A DNA stretch of 64,000 nt from assembly GCF_025562715.2 (NCBI RefSeq), contig NZ_JAPFCC010000001.1, forward strand, positions 2,622,501 through 2,686,500, written 5' to 3'. How positions within the stretch are numbered: the stretch's first letter is position 1; every line of letters starts with the position of its first letter. The DNA comes from Endozoicomonas gorgoniicola (GTDB lineage: Bacteria; Pseudomonadota; Gammaproteobacteria; Pseudomonadales; Endozoicomonadaceae). Below, piece by piece: positions 25,526-34,998 of this stretch. The position numbers and the translations under genes are program-made. The notes under the pieces were generated by a model. That model saw only the letters and a list, made by a program, of their open reading frames with translations. It was not told the origin of the DNA and searched no databases.

Positions 25526-26374
25526 ATGCGGCACAGCGCACTGATCCTTCTGGCTGGACTGATAGCCACACAGCCTCTTCTGGCAGAAGAAAAAGCCAGC
25601 CAAAAGCCTGAAACAACGGCTGTTGCCTCTTACGACAAAGAACTGGCAGGAATCCGTGAAGCGATAGAAATCCAGCTTAAGTCCCGTGACCCCAATATTC
25701 CTATCGAACGTGTTGAGCGAACCGGGTGGTCAGATGTCTACATGGTGGTTCTGACCGGAGGAGTTGTTATCTATGCCAGCAAAGACGGCCGCATGATCCT
25801 CAGAGGCGATATGCTGCGGCTGGAAGACGACGGCGGCATTACCAATTTGACAGAAAGCGTTCGTAATACCGCCGTAGCCCGGCAGCTAAACAAAATAAAG
25901 CCTGCCGATGTGATCAGCTTTAAACCCGAAGGCGAAGTTAAAGGTGTCGTTTATGCATTCACCGACGTTGACTGCGGTTATTGCCGGAAACTCCATCAGG
26001 AAGTGCAGGCAATGAATGATCTGGGCATCGAACTGCGCTATCTTGCCTTTCCAAGAGGCGGGCCGAACTCCCCGGCCTACAGCAAGATGGTCAACGCATG
26101 GTGCGCAGAAGACCGCAAAAAGGCTATTTCTGACCTTAAAACCGGCAAAGATATACCCTCCACGGCTGTTACCAAAAAAGGCGAACCACAACCGGAAGGC
26201 TCCTGCGCAGTGCTGGTTGATCAGCAGTATCAACTGGGAAACAAGCTGGGTGTCAATGGCACACCTGCCCTGTTCCTGGAAGATGGTCGGGCCATTCCGG
26301 GCTACCGCCCTGCAGCCGAACTGGCAAAAATTATGGGCATTACCCCACCCGCTCTCCCCGCTGCTTCTCAATGA
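25526..26374 (+). CDS. dsbC: Thiol:disulfide interchange protein DsbC
   Basis: A periplasmic disulfide isomerase. Signal peptide (SALILLAGLIATQPLLA), N-terminal dimerisation domain (about 45-125), then a thioredoxin domain with the active site C150-G-Y-C153 in TDVDCGYCRKLH and the cis-Pro segment GVNGTPALFLEDGR. At 282 residues it is longer than E. coli DsbC (236), mainly through a longer N-terminus. It follows xerD, the conserved order. It may help fold the Cys-rich secreted proteins in this region. Confidence 0.93.
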   Translation: MRHSALILLAGLIATQPLLAEEKASQKPETTAVASYDKELAGIREAIEIQLKSRDPNIPIERVERTGWSDVYMVVLTGGVVIYASKDGRMILRGDMLRLEDDGGITNLTESVRNTAVARQLNKIKPADVISFKPEGEVKGVVYAFTDVDCGYCRKLHQEVQAMNDLGIELRYLAFPRGGPNSPAYSKMVNAWCAEDRKKAISDLKTGKDIPSTAVTKKGEPQPEGSCAVLVDQQYQLGNKLGVNGTPALFLEDGRAIPGYRPAAELAKIMGITPPALPAASQ

Positions 26375-26381
26375 TGAATGG

Positions 26382-26463
26382 CTCTTAATGGGATAGATAT
26401 CTCTTAATGGGATGGATGTCTCTTAATAGGATGTCTCTTAACAGGATGTCTCTTAACAGATAG
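26382..26463. repeat. Degenerate tandem repeat, 15-19 bp units (about 5 copies)
   Basis: Units beginning ctcttaa follow one another: two of 19 bp (ctcttaatgggat-a/g-gat), two of 15 bp (ctcttaa-t/c-aggatgt), then a partial unit. The array starts 8 bp after the dsbC stop. Confidence 0.85.
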
Positions 26464-26488
26464 TTGCCTGCCCTGCTGGCAAGGCAAC
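26463..26488 (+). terminator. Hairpin after dsbC
   Basis: GTTGCCTGCC and GGCAAGGCAAC pair with a single bulged base around CTGCT. The T-tract is weak (tt). Probable terminator of xerD-dsbC. Confidence 0.55.
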
Positions 26489-26577
26489 TTCACCGCACCT
26501 TCCCTGCATTGGTCATTGAACTTTCTCAGGTCAGAGCTGTCTTTAGAGTATCGGGATAACCAAACGGACTTATTACT

Positions 26578-28083
26578 ATGGAAGGACAAAGCGCTACCTC
26601 AGCCTCTAAACCAAGCTGGTACAACTACTGGCTCGACTTCCCCGACCTGAAAAAGGAATCGGAGAATTCCGGCGAAACGACGAATTCCGGCAAAACGACG
26701 AAAGTATCCATCGTTCCTGCGGAACCTTCCCAGACGGCTGCCGGTTCACCCTCCGACTCAGCCCTTCCGGAAACAAAAGACGTTAGACAAAGAAATGTTA
26801 TTTCTGCCAATAGCTCCATACAGAGCCCCGACGAGCCTGTTGCCAATTTTGACAAAAACTTCACTGCGTTGATTGAGGATGCCCTATGGAACACATGCCC
26901 ACCTGAAGAGGAAGACCAGTCCAGGCCCCGGCTCCCATCCCCCACTTTAACGGGCAATATTTCTCTGGGAACAGCACCAACAGAGGAAGGCAAAAATGAG
27001 AAAACAGAACAATTATTGTGCAATTATGACTTTGTTGAGCTGCAAGATTCCGACAAACAGGTCTGCAACCTCCTCCAGCATTCCACGAGCAGTGTCAACA
27101 CAATCTGCCAGAAAGAATGGAGACTTCTAAGTGAAGAAGAGCAGGAAGACGCCCTGAAGGAAATAAGAGCCCTTACCCAGCTGCTTAGCACCTTTTCATC
27201 AGACGATCTGGCAACGATACTGGTCAGAGAAAGCTCAGGGCTGGAAGCCGCCTCGAGAATTGAACACCTTCAATCTCAGCTTGAGAAAATCAACGAAAAT
27301 TACCGGGGACTGGCTGCCCTTTTGCAGCCCACGGAACCCGTCATCCAGGATACCAAAGCGTTATGTAACGCCCTGTACCCCAGAATTAAGCAATTACAGG
27401 TAAACCAGCTGGCAGGCTCCCATAAAGCCAGCGAATCCAGCTGGGAATCCTGCAACAATGTTGCCTGCGGCGATCCGCGCAAGGTTAACCCGGATGGTAT
27501 ATCTGCACAGTTTGAAATTGATATTCTGCGACAATCCAATTTCGCCATTTTCAACGGTGAAGGAGAGCTACAGTTCCATTCCGCAGTAAAAAATTATGAG
27601 TATCAGCAGGAGAACAATGAAAACAGTAATGAGCGCTTCAAGGAAGACTGCCGCAAGGAACTGATAAAATTATGCGCCGGCTACCCCGGTCATATGCTGG
27701 CCGTTGTGTCTGACCTGGCCAGTCAGAGTCCATACAACGCTATGTGCCACGCCATGAAACAGTTATTTACAGAGCAGCTGAAAGGAGATCACGTTATCGC
27801 TCCGCAGGAACGCAAAATAGAAACACGCTTGCTACCACAACCGGACGGCACACTGGTCGTTGAATTAACCCTTGCTTTTAACCAGTACAAACTTAATGAT
27901 CCGGATGGACGACAGTGTCTGGTTGATCAACCCGCACTGATAAAGTCTCGCACCACTCTGGACCCAGGTAGACTGGATGAACGAAAGCTGGACGATATTG
28001 AGCTGCACCTGCTTTCTGCAGACAGCTGTATTAACTTTACGGAACGCCCCTTAGCTTCGCGCCAGAGGTCTATAATTTCATAA
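26578..28083 (+). CDS. Unknown protein with disordered Ser/Thr-rich N-terminus
   Basis: This 501-residue protein has no signal peptide and no motif I recognise. Residues 1-140 are rich in Ser, Thr, Pro and Glu with imperfect repeats (SGETTNSGKTTK). This composition is seen in substrates of type III secretion but proves nothing. Near residue 150 is an acidic-flanked NYDFVELQDSD. The rest is mixed alpha/beta with a predicted coiled stretch (RIEHLQSQLEKINENYRGL). As I recall, dsbC and hom are adjacent in Pseudomonas, so this gene and the next look inserted. Function unknown. Confidence 0.6.
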   Translation: MEGQSATSASKPSWYNYWLDFPDLKKESENSGETTNSGKTTKVSIVPAEPSQTAAGSPSDSALPETKDVRQRNVISANSSIQSPDEPVANFDKNFTALIEDALWNTCPPEEEDQSRPRLPSPTLTGNISLGTAPTEEGKNEKTEQLLCNYDFVELQDSDKQVCNLLQHSTSSVNTICQKEWRLLSEEEQEDALKEIRALTQLLSTFSSDDLATILVRESSGLEAASRIEHLQSQLEKINENYRGLAALLQPTEPVIQDTKALCNALYPRIKQLQVNQLAGSHKASESSWESCNNVACGDPRKVNPDGISAQFEIDILRQSNFAIFNGEGELQFHSAVKNYEYQQENNENSNERFKEDCRKELIKLCAGYPGHMLAVVSDLASQSPYNAMCHAMKQLFTEQLKGDHVIAPQERKIETRLLPQPDGTLVVELTLAFNQYKLNDPDGRQCLVDQPALIKSRTTLDPGRLDERKLDDIELHLLSADSCINFTERPLASRQRSIIS

Positions 28084-28106
28084 AGTGTCATCTACAGTAC
28101 AAGTCG

Positions 28107-28136
28107 GATGTTGTCTGAACTGATGTTGTCTGAACT
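28107..28136. repeat. 15-bp tandem duplication
   Basis: gatgttgtctgaact occurs twice in tandem, 23 bp after the stop of the 501-residue unknown. Confidence 0.8.
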
Positions 28137-28178
28137 ATAGTCGCATTAAAAGCTTTTTAGTCAATCTGGCCTTGCATC

Positions 28179-28613
28179 ATGAAGCTCCACTCAAAAGTTA
28201 AAGTTATAAATAAATACAAAAGCCCCCGTGAGCTGGAGGACGATTTGTACAACATAATTAATACCGTAAAAGGAATGGGCTATAGGAAAGAGGATGTCGA
28301 GATGCTTGAAGTAAATTTGAGAATAAATTTTCCATTGTATATCCGCAGACAACTTCAGGAATTATTTGTTGGCAATTTCGCAAAAAAAATTCCAGTCCGG
28401 GCTGCTCACTATATCAGTCGTGACCAGTTCAGTCCTGACCCCAGCCTGTTGAGCAGACTGGCTATACGTATTGCTACATTGAGCCACCCAATCTCTGTTA
28501 TCGTTGCATCGAATACACTGATTTTTTTATTTAATAAGCAGTTTGTATGGGGACACCAGATCACTAGAACCCCATTTTTGGACAACCATATCATCAATGT
28601 TGATTTAATGTAG
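28179..28613 (+). CDS. Small unknown protein
   Basis: This 144-residue protein starts at an ATG at 28179; no clear Shine-Dalgarno is seen. The first half is charged and helical (SPRELEDDLYNIINTVKGMG). The second half has a hydrophobic stretch (LSHPISVIVASNTLIFLF) that could be one membrane segment. The base composition is AT-rich beside hom. I do not recognise the family. It may be real or a remnant of a larger inserted gene. Confidence 0.4.
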   Translation: MKLHSKVKVINKYKSPRELEDDLYNIINTVKGMGYRKEDVEMLEVNLRINFPLYIRRQLQELFVGNFAKKIPVRAAHYISRDQFSPDPSLLSRLAIRIATLSHPISVIVASNTLIFLFNKQFVWGHQITRTPFLDNHIINVDLM

Positions 28614-28663
28614 CCATGCTGCGCTACCAACGACAAAGCTCGCATCAGCCCGGTATTTGTAGC

Positions 28664-28669
28664 TATAAT
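28664..28669 (+). promoter_or_regulatory. Possible -10 box of hom-thrC
   Basis: TATAAT lies about 165 bp upstream of the hom start, with a poor -35. No threonine/isoleucine-rich leader peptide was seen in the gap, so attenuation as in E. coli thrABC is not supported. Confidence 0.4.
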
Positions 28670-28832
28670 CAGCCCCTGCGTTTTACAAACCTGAATAATA
28701 CAACTCTGCCCGGGAAGTCGGCACGGTATCGATCCAGACTCTACAGCAACAACACTCTTTCAGGCTTTCTGCAGAATCACACAACGTCGAATAAACCATT
28801 AACAATAAGTTTTAATAAGAGGGTGAAGCATT

Positions 28833-30134
28833 TTGAAACCGGTTAAGGTAGGAATATGCGGTCTGGGTACCGTCGGTAGCGGTACCTTCAATGTATTAAC
28901 CCGTAACACTGAAAGCATTACTGCCCGAACTGGCAGACCCATCATTATTGAGCAGGTAGGAACCCGTCGCGGCAACCCGGCTTGCGACACCAGCCGTACA
29001 TCCGTTACCACCGATATCTTTGATGTTGCGCGCAATCCTGACATTGATATCGTTGTCGAACTGATTGGCGGTTACGACGTTGCCAAAGACCTGATCATGA
29101 CAGCCATCAGCAACGGCAAACACGTTGTGACCGCAAACAAAGCCCTGATCGCTGAGCACGGTAATGAGATTTTTCACGCTGCCCTGGAAAACAATGTCAT
29201 TGTCGCTTATGAAGCCGCTGTGGCCGGGGGAATTCCGGTTATCAAAACCCTGCGTGAAGGCCTGGCAGCCAATGATGTCAACTGGCTGGCCGGAATTATC
29301 AATGGTACTGGTAACTTTATCCTGACCGAAATGGGCGACAAAAACCGTCCGTTCGAAGAGGTGCTGAAAGAAGCCCAGGAGCTGGGTTATGCCGAAGCCG
29401 ACCCAACCTTTGACGTGGAAGGCATTGATGCCTGCCACAAACTGACCATTATGGCTTCCATCGCTTTCGGTATGCCACTGCAGTTTAACAAAGCATTTAC
29501 AGAAGGCATCAGCCAGGTGACGCCAGGCGATATCCAATACGCTGAAGAACTGGGTTACCGAATCAAGCATCTGGGCATTTCCAAAAAAACAACTAAAGGC
29601 GTTGAGCTTCGGGTACATCCGGCGCTGATCCCCGCTGATCGGCCGATGGCCAATATCAATGGTGTACTCAATTCCGTTGTGATCAATGCCGATGCCATTG
29701 GTGAAACCATGCTGGTAGGCCCCGGAGCAGGCGCAGAGCCTACTGCCTCTTCCGTTGTGGCTGATATTATCGACATCGCCCGCAACCTGGAAACACCTCC
29801 GTCAATGCCTTTCCCACTTGGCTACAGTGCGGACGCCATGCAACCATTGGAAGTGCTGCCTGCCGATGAGATCGACTGCGCCTACTACCTGCGTATTCAT
29901 GTAAACGACCACCCCGGTGTGATCACGGCACTGAGTTCTGTGCTGGGCAAAAACAACATCAACATTTCTGCAATGACCCAGAAAGCCGCCCGTGAACACG
30001 ACATGCATGCCGATGTGGTGATTCTCACAGAAATCGTCAAGGAGTCGGTTATGAAGCAGGCTCTGACAAAAATTGAAGCCCTGGAAGATGTGCAGGCTCC
30101 GGTTGCCCATATTCGTGTCGAAGCGCTTTGCTGA
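28833..30134 (+). CDS. hom: Homoserine dehydrogenase
   Basis: This enzyme reduces aspartate semialdehyde to homoserine for threonine and methionine synthesis. It is the stand-alone 433-residue form. The order is the Rossmann NAD(P) site VGICGLGTVGSGTF (6-19), the catalytic domain with NGTGNFILTEM and YAEADPTFDVEGIDACHKL, and a C-terminal ACT domain (YYLRIHVNDHPGVITALSSV) for allosteric control, probably by threonine. The start is TTG at 28833 behind GAGGGTGAA. It precedes thrC by 46 bp and the two form an operon. Confidence 0.96.
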   Translation: MKPVKVGICGLGTVGSGTFNVLTRNTESITARTGRPIIIEQVGTRRGNPACDTSRTSVTTDIFDVARNPDIDIVVELIGGYDVAKDLIMTAISNGKHVVTANKALIAEHGNEIFHAALENNVIVAYEAAVAGGIPVIKTLREGLAANDVNWLAGIINGTGNFILTEMGDKNRPFEEVLKEAQELGYAEADPTFDVEGIDACHKLTIMASIAFGMPLQFNKAFTEGISQVTPGDIQYAEELGYRIKHLGISKKTTKGVELRVHPALIPADRPMANINGVLNSVVINADAIGETMLVGPGAGAEPTASSVVADIIDIARNLETPPSMPFPLGYSADAMQPLEVLPADEIDCAYYLRIHVNDHPGVITALSSVLGKNNINISAMTQKAAREHDMHADVVILTEIVKESVMKQALTKIEALEDVQAPVAHIRVEALC

Positions 30135-30180
30135 GCCATGACTTAAAGTATGGGCGTGATAAAGGACCATAGGGGAAAAC

Positions 30181-31605
30181 ATGAAATATATTACAACCCG
30201 ATCCAGCACTAGCGAGATGAAGGGTAAGACAAAAGGATTTCAGGACGTACTGCTGGCAGGTCTTGCCAGCGATGGCGGGCTTTATGTACCCGCAGAACTG
30301 CCGCAGTTCTCAAAAGAAGACATTCGTCAACTAAGAGGCTTGCCTTATAACGAGCTGGCATACACGATCATCAAGCCTTTTGTTGGTAGCGAAATTGATG
30401 ACACCACGCTGAAACAGCTGATTGACGACAGTTACAGCACAATAGATACCTTCAGCCATAATGCTGTTGCCCCTCTGCACCAGATTGGCAGCAACGAATG
30501 GATTATGGAGCTGTTTCACGGTCCAACACTGGCGTTCAAGGACTTTGCCCTGCAACTGCTTGGGCGGCTGCTGAACCATGTGCTGACAGAGCGTGGCGAA
30601 AAAGCCATTGTACTGGGAGCCACCTCTGGCGACACCGGGTCGGCAGCCATTGAAGGCTGCCGCCATAGCGATGCACTGGATATTTTTATCCTGCACCCTT
30701 ATCAGCGGGTTTCAGAAGTCCAGCGTCGTCAGATGACCAGTGTACTGGCTGACAACGTCAACAACATTGCCATCAAAGGTAATTTTGATGACTGTCAGGC
30801 AATGGTGAAACAATCCTTTGCCGACCAGTCCTTCCTGCCGGACAATACACGACTGGTAGCCGTTAACTCTATTAACTGGGCGCGCATCATGGCGCAGGTA
30901 GTGTATTACTTCCATGCTGCACTGCTGCTGGGCGCCCCGGATCGTGAAATCGCCTTCTCGGTTCCTACCGGCAACTTTGGCGATATCTTTGCCGGTTACA
31001 TTGCCCGGGGTATGGGCCTTCCGGTTAGCAAGCTGATCGTCGCCACCAATCAGAACGACATTCTGCACCGCTTCTTCAAAGATAACGACTACCGTAAGCA
31101 GCAACTGGAACACACCCTGTCACCCAGTATGGATATCATGGTGTCCAGCAATTTTGAGCGCCTGCTGTTTGACATGCTGGGTCGGGATGGAAACCGGCTG
31201 GCACAGCTGATGGAAACCTTCCAGACTACCGGGAAACTGCAGGCTCCTGAAGCAGACTGGCTGGAAATCAAAGCGCTGTTTGAAAGCTGTCGTACTGACG
31301 ACTCTGACACCTGCTCAACCATTGCACAACTGCACGAGGAAACCAACTACCTTGCCGACCCTCACACCGCCACCGGTGTACGGGCATTGCAGGAGTTGAA
31401 CCTTGCCCCCCGGACGCCAAAGGTCGTTCTGGCGACAGCCCATCCGGTAAAATTTCCGGACGCTGTGGAAAAAGCAGGTCTGCAATCACCTTCCCTGCCT
31501 CCTCACATGAGCGACCTGCTCCAGCGCGAAGAGCGTTATACCGTACTTGAGAACAACCTGTCAGAGCTGCAGGCTTTTATCAGGCAACAAACCCGGCATC
31601 GCTAA
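30181..31605 (+). CDS. thrC: Threonine synthase
   Basis: This PLP enzyme converts O-phosphohomoserine to threonine. At 474 residues it is the longer ThrC type. The PLP lysine is K120 in FHGPTLAFKDFALQ, and the phosphate-binding stretches are VLGATSGDTGSAAIEG and VPTGNFGDIFAGY. Start is ATG 30181 with GGGGAAAAC just upstream. It completes the hom-thrC unit; thrB is not in the window. Confidence 0.96.
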   Translation: MKYITTRSSTSEMKGKTKGFQDVLLAGLASDGGLYVPAELPQFSKEDIRQLRGLPYNELAYTIIKPFVGSEIDDTTLKQLIDDSYSTIDTFSHNAVAPLHQIGSNEWIMELFHGPTLAFKDFALQLLGRLLNHVLTERGEKAIVLGATSGDTGSAAIEGCRHSDALDIFILHPYQRVSEVQRRQMTSVLADNVNNIAIKGNFDDCQAMVKQSFADQSFLPDNTRLVAVNSINWARIMAQVVYYFHAALLLGAPDREIAFSVPTGNFGDIFAGYIARGMGLPVSKLIVATNQNDILHRFFKDNDYRKQQLEHTLSPSMDIMVSSNFERLLFDMLGRDGNRLAQLMETFQTTGKLQAPEADWLEIKALFESCRTDDSDTCSTIAQLHEETNYLADPHTATGVRALQELNLAPRTPKVVLATAHPVKFPDAVEKAGLQSPSLPPHMSDLLQREERYTVLENNLSELQAFIRQQTRHR

Positions 31606-31889
31606 GCCGGAAATTCAGCAGGAACTGGCAACTGCTGGCTCCTGCCGTTGTTTTCATTGGTGCGGTTAGCTCCATCCCAGCGTAAGCTGTTTAAAGAAGT
31701 GGTTGGTGCCTTCATTAAGATTTTTGTAAAGGACAAAGATGGCCTGTTACCAAAATTTGCAGGTGCCATCAATGCGTAAGTCCTCCAACTGTAAACACCG
31801 GCAGGCAACAGAACGTTGGTTCCATGTATGGCTGATATGCAGCAACCCAGCCTCAGAAATACACCCTTACAGACCTTAACCATTTGCAT
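31602..31889 (-). CDS. Doubtful small ORF or gene remnant between thrC and valS
   Basis: The 334-bp gap between thrC and valS holds one 95-residue minus-strand frame. Its second half (LPAGVYSWRTYALMAPANF, then RTNENNGRSQQLPVPAEF) looks protein-like and resembles the tail of a larger protein. It lacks a ribosome site, its start lies over the valS promoter region, and it touches the thrC stop. It could be a decayed fragment of an inserted gene. Otherwise this gap holds only the valS promoter. Confidence 0.25.
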   Translation of the reverse strand: MQMVKVCKGVFLRLGCCISAIHGTNVLLPAGVYSWRTYALMAPANFGNRPSLSFTKILMKAPTTSLNSLRWDGANRTNENNGRSQQLPVPAEFPA

Positions 31890-31890
31890 G

Positions 31891-31896
31891 TATAAT
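31891..31896 (+). promoter_or_regulatory. Possible valS -10 box
   Basis: TATAAT preceded by ttgcatg lies 44 bp before the valS start. The -35 candidate TACAGA at 17 bp is weak. Confidence 0.45.
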
Positions 31897-31939
31897 GCGC
31901 TGTTTATCTTATTACCCTACCCACAAGAATCCTGTAGTT

Positions 31940-34795
31940 ATGGAAAAAACGTTCAATCCGCACGCTATCGAGCGCACCTGGTATCAAACCTGGGAGGAAA
32001 AAGGTTATTTCGCTCCCTCCGGTGAAGGCAAGCCTTACACCATCATGATTCCCCCGCCGAACGTGACCGGTAGCCTCCACATGGGGCATGCGTTCCAGGA
32101 CTCCATCATGGATGCCCTGACCCGTTATCAGCGCATGAAAGGCAGTAACACCTTGTGGCAAGTGGGTACTGACCACGCTGGTATTGCCACGCAGATGGTT
32201 GTTGAGCGCAAAATCCAGGCTGAAGAAGGCAAAACCCGCCACGACTACGGCCGTGAAGCCTTTATGGACAAAGTCTGGGAGTGGAAAGAAGAGTCCGGCG
32301 GCACCATTACCCGCCAGCTGCGCCGTCTGGGCGCGTCCGTAGACTGGGACAACGAACGCTTTACTATGGACCCGGGCTTTTATAAAGCGGTTCAGGAAGT
32401 ATTTGTACGATTGTACGAAGATGATCTGCTATACCGTGGCAAGCGTCTGGTTAACTGGGACCCAAAACTGCATACCGCCATTTCCGACCTGGAAGTGGAA
32501 AACAAAGACGTTAAAGGCCACATGTGGCATCTGCGCTACCCACTGGCCGATGGTGAGAAAACCGCAGAAGGTAAAGACTACATTGTTGTTGCCACCACCC
32601 GCCCGGAAACCATGCTGGGCGATACCGGTGTTGCCGTTAACCCGGAAGACGAACGCTACAAGGCACTGATTGGCAAAGATATCCTCCTGCCACTGGTGAA
32701 CCGCCGCATTCCCATCGTTGCCGACGAACACGCTGACATGGAAAAAGGCACCGGCTGTGTAAAAATCACTCCGGCCCATGATTTCAACGATAACGAAGTC
32801 GGCAAGCGCTGCAACCTGCCCATGATCAACATCATGACCCTGAACGGTGACATCCGGGACGCGGCAGAAACCTTCAATACCGACGGCACCACAAACGACA
32901 GCATCGATACATTCATTCCTGAAAAGTATCACGGCATGGAGCGTTTCGCTGCCCGTAAAGCCATCGTGGCCGATATGGACGACCTGGGTCTGCTGGAAGA
33001 GATCAAGGATCACGACCTGGTCGTACCTTACGGAGACCGTTCCGGCGTGGTCATTGAGCCAATGCTGACCGACCAGTGGTTCGTGCGCGCCGCCCCCCTG
33101 GCAGAACCTGCCATTGAAGCGGTAGAAGACGGGCGTATCCAGTTTGTACCAAAACAGTATGAAAATATGTACTTCGCCTGGATGCGTGACATTCAGGACT
33201 GGTGTGTTTCCCGCCAGCTGTGGTGGGGTCACCGCATTCCAGCCTGGTACGACAACGAGGGTAACGTATTCGTTGGCCGTAACGAGGACGAAGTTCGCCA
33301 AAAGCACAACATTGCCGCTGACATCGAACTGAAGCAGGACAACGACGTTCTCGACACCTGGTTCTCCTCTGCCCTGTGGACCTTTGGCACCCTGGGCTGG
33401 CCGGAAATCACTGACCGTCTTAAAACCTTCCACCCGACCGATGTACTGGTCACCGGTTTCGACATTATCTTCTTCTGGGTAGCACGCATGATCATGATGA
33501 CCATGCACTTTATGAAAGATGAAGATGGCAACCCTCATGTACCTTTCAAGCATGTTTACGTCACCGGCCTGATCCGTGACGAGAACGGCGACAAAATGTC
33601 CAAGTCCAAGGGTAATGTTCTGGACCCACTGGATATGATCGACGGTATTGATCTGGAAAGCCTGGTTGAAAAACGCTGCGGCAATATGATGCAGCCACAA
33701 CTGGCGAAAAAGATTGAAAAGCGCACCCGCAAGACCTTTGCAGACGGCATTTCTGCACACGGCACCGACGCCCTGCGTTACACCCTGTTCTCACTGGCAT
33801 CCACCGGCCGTGATATCAACTGGGATATGAAGCGTCTGGAAGGTTACCGCAATTTCTGTAATAAGATCTGGAACGCTGCCAGCTACGTGCAGATGAACAC
33901 CAAAGGCGAAGACTGTGGTCAAACAAGTGGCGAAGTAGAACTGACCCTGGCTGACCGCTGGATCATCTCCAAACTGCAACGGCTGGAAGCCCAGATCGAA
34001 AAGAATCTGGCAGACTTCCGTCTGGATCACGCTTCTCAGAATCTGTACGACTTCATCTGGAACGAGTACTGTGCATGGTATCTGGAGCTGTCCAAGCCTG
34101 TATTATGGAATGAGGATGCACCAGAAGCCCAGAAGCGTGGCACTCGTCGTACACTGGTTCGTGTTCTGGAAACCCTGATGCGTCTGGCTCATCCGTTTAT
34201 GCCATTTATCACCGAAGAAATCTGGCAGAACATCAAGGCAGAAGCGGGCGTTGAAGGCGACACCCTGATGCTGAAGTCTTACCCCGAGTGTGACGACAGC
34301 CTGATCGACGAAAAAGCCGAGCAGGACATTGAGTGGCTGAAAGACTTTATTGTCGGTATCCGCAACATCCGTGCTGAACTGAACATTGGCCCAAGCAAGC
34401 CACTGAACGTCATCCTGCGTAACACGTCTGCTGACGACGAAAGTCGTCTGGAAGAGAACCACACCTTCCTGCAGGCAATGGCCAAATTGGACGACATTCG
34501 TCTTCTGGCTAAGGGTGAAGCAGCACCTATGTCCACGACTGCCCTGGTTGGCTCCATGGAAGTGCTGGTTCCCATGGCTGGCCTGATTGACAAGGACGCT
34601 GAAATTGCCCGCCTGAGCAAGGCAATTGGCAAGCTGGCTAAAGAAGTTGCCCGCTTTGAAGGCAAGCTGAATAACGAGAAGTTTATCGGCAAGGCACCGG
34701 CTGCAGTGGTTGAGAAAGAGAAAGCCAAACTGGCTGACGCTGTTGATGCCAAATCCAAGCTGGAAGAGCAAATGGAAGCGATTAAAGCGCTGTAA
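31940..34795 (+). CDS. valS: Valyl-tRNA synthetase
   Basis: This class I synthetase charges tRNA-Val. From ATG 31940 (MEKTFNPHAIERTW) it is 951 residues, the E. coli length. Motifs are HMGH at 47-50 (PPNVTGSLHMGHAF), the editing domain with ATTRPETMLGDTGVAV, KMSKS at 552-556 (GDKMSKSKGNV), and a C-terminal coiled coil (EIARLSKAIGKLAKEVARFE). The frame extends 15 codons upstream, but that falls on the promoter. Single-gene unit. Confidence 0.97.
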   Translation: MEKTFNPHAIERTWYQTWEEKGYFAPSGEGKPYTIMIPPPNVTGSLHMGHAFQDSIMDALTRYQRMKGSNTLWQVGTDHAGIATQMVVERKIQAEEGKTRHDYGREAFMDKVWEWKEESGGTITRQLRRLGASVDWDNERFTMDPGFYKAVQEVFVRLYEDDLLYRGKRLVNWDPKLHTAISDLEVENKDVKGHMWHLRYPLADGEKTAEGKDYIVVATTRPETMLGDTGVAVNPEDERYKALIGKDILLPLVNRRIPIVADEHADMEKGTGCVKITPAHDFNDNEVGKRCNLPMINIMTLNGDIRDAAETFNTDGTTNDSIDTFIPEKYHGMERFAARKAIVADMDDLGLLEEIKDHDLVVPYGDRSGVVIEPMLTDQWFVRAAPLAEPAIEAVEDGRIQFVPKQYENMYFAWMRDIQDWCVSRQLWWGHRIPAWYDNEGNVFVGRNEDEVRQKHNIAADIELKQDNDVLDTWFSSALWTFGTLGWPEITDRLKTFHPTDVLVTGFDIIFFWVARMIMMTMHFMKDEDGNPHVPFKHVYVTGLIRDENGDKMSKSKGNVLDPLDMIDGIDLESLVEKRCGNMMQPQLAKKIEKRTRKTFADGISAHGTDALRYTLFSLASTGRDINWDMKRLEGYRNFCNKIWNAASYVQMNTKGEDCGQTSGEVELTLADRWIISKLQRLEAQIEKNLADFRLDHASQNLYDFIWNEYCAWYLELSKPVLWNEDAPEAQKRGTRRTLVRVLETLMRLAHPFMPFITEEIWQNIKAEAGVEGDTLMLKSYPECDDSLIDEKAEQDIEWLKDFIVGIRNIRAELNIGPSKPLNVILRNTSADDESRLEENHTFLQAMAKLDDIRLLAKGEAAPMSTTALVGSMEVLVPMAGLIDKDAEIARLSKAIGKLAKEVARFEGKLNNEKFIGKAPAAVVEKEKAKLADAVDAKSKLEEQMEAIKAL

Positions 34796-34801
34796 ATCGG
34801 G

Positions 34802-34883
34802 CTTTTAGCTGTTAGATGTTGGCTATTAGCGGTTCATACAACCATAAACTAATAGCCAACAACCAACAGCCAACAGCTAAAAG
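34802..34883. repeat. Long imperfect palindrome after valS (repeat family copy B)
   Basis: CTTTTAGCTGTT-(5)-GTTGGCTATTAG at 34802-34829 pairs with CTAATAGCCAAC and AACAGCTAAAAG within 34849-34883. It shares the gttggctattag core with the copy near 62911. It lies 6 bp past the valS stop and may terminate transcription. Confidence 0.75.
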
Positions 34884-34998
34884 AATCAGATAAGCAGCGG
34901 AGCCAGCACAAAACCAAACTTTACAGCTAACCTATGCACGGAGACCCGGCAGGAATGCCAATTGCGAATCAACCTACCTGACTACCTTGGAACTAAAT

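Noticed and set aside
26382..26463. CRISPR-like array after dsbC
   Set aside because: Units are 15-19 bp and contiguous with no spacers, so it is a simple tandem repeat.
28614..28832. Threonine attenuator leader peptide before hom
   Set aside because: No short ORF rich in Thr or Ile codons and no terminator-antiterminator pair could be seen.
32429..33760. 443-codon minus-strand ORF opposite valS
   Set aside because: It is antisense to highly conserved valS sequence; its His/Val-rich composition is typical of a mirror frame.
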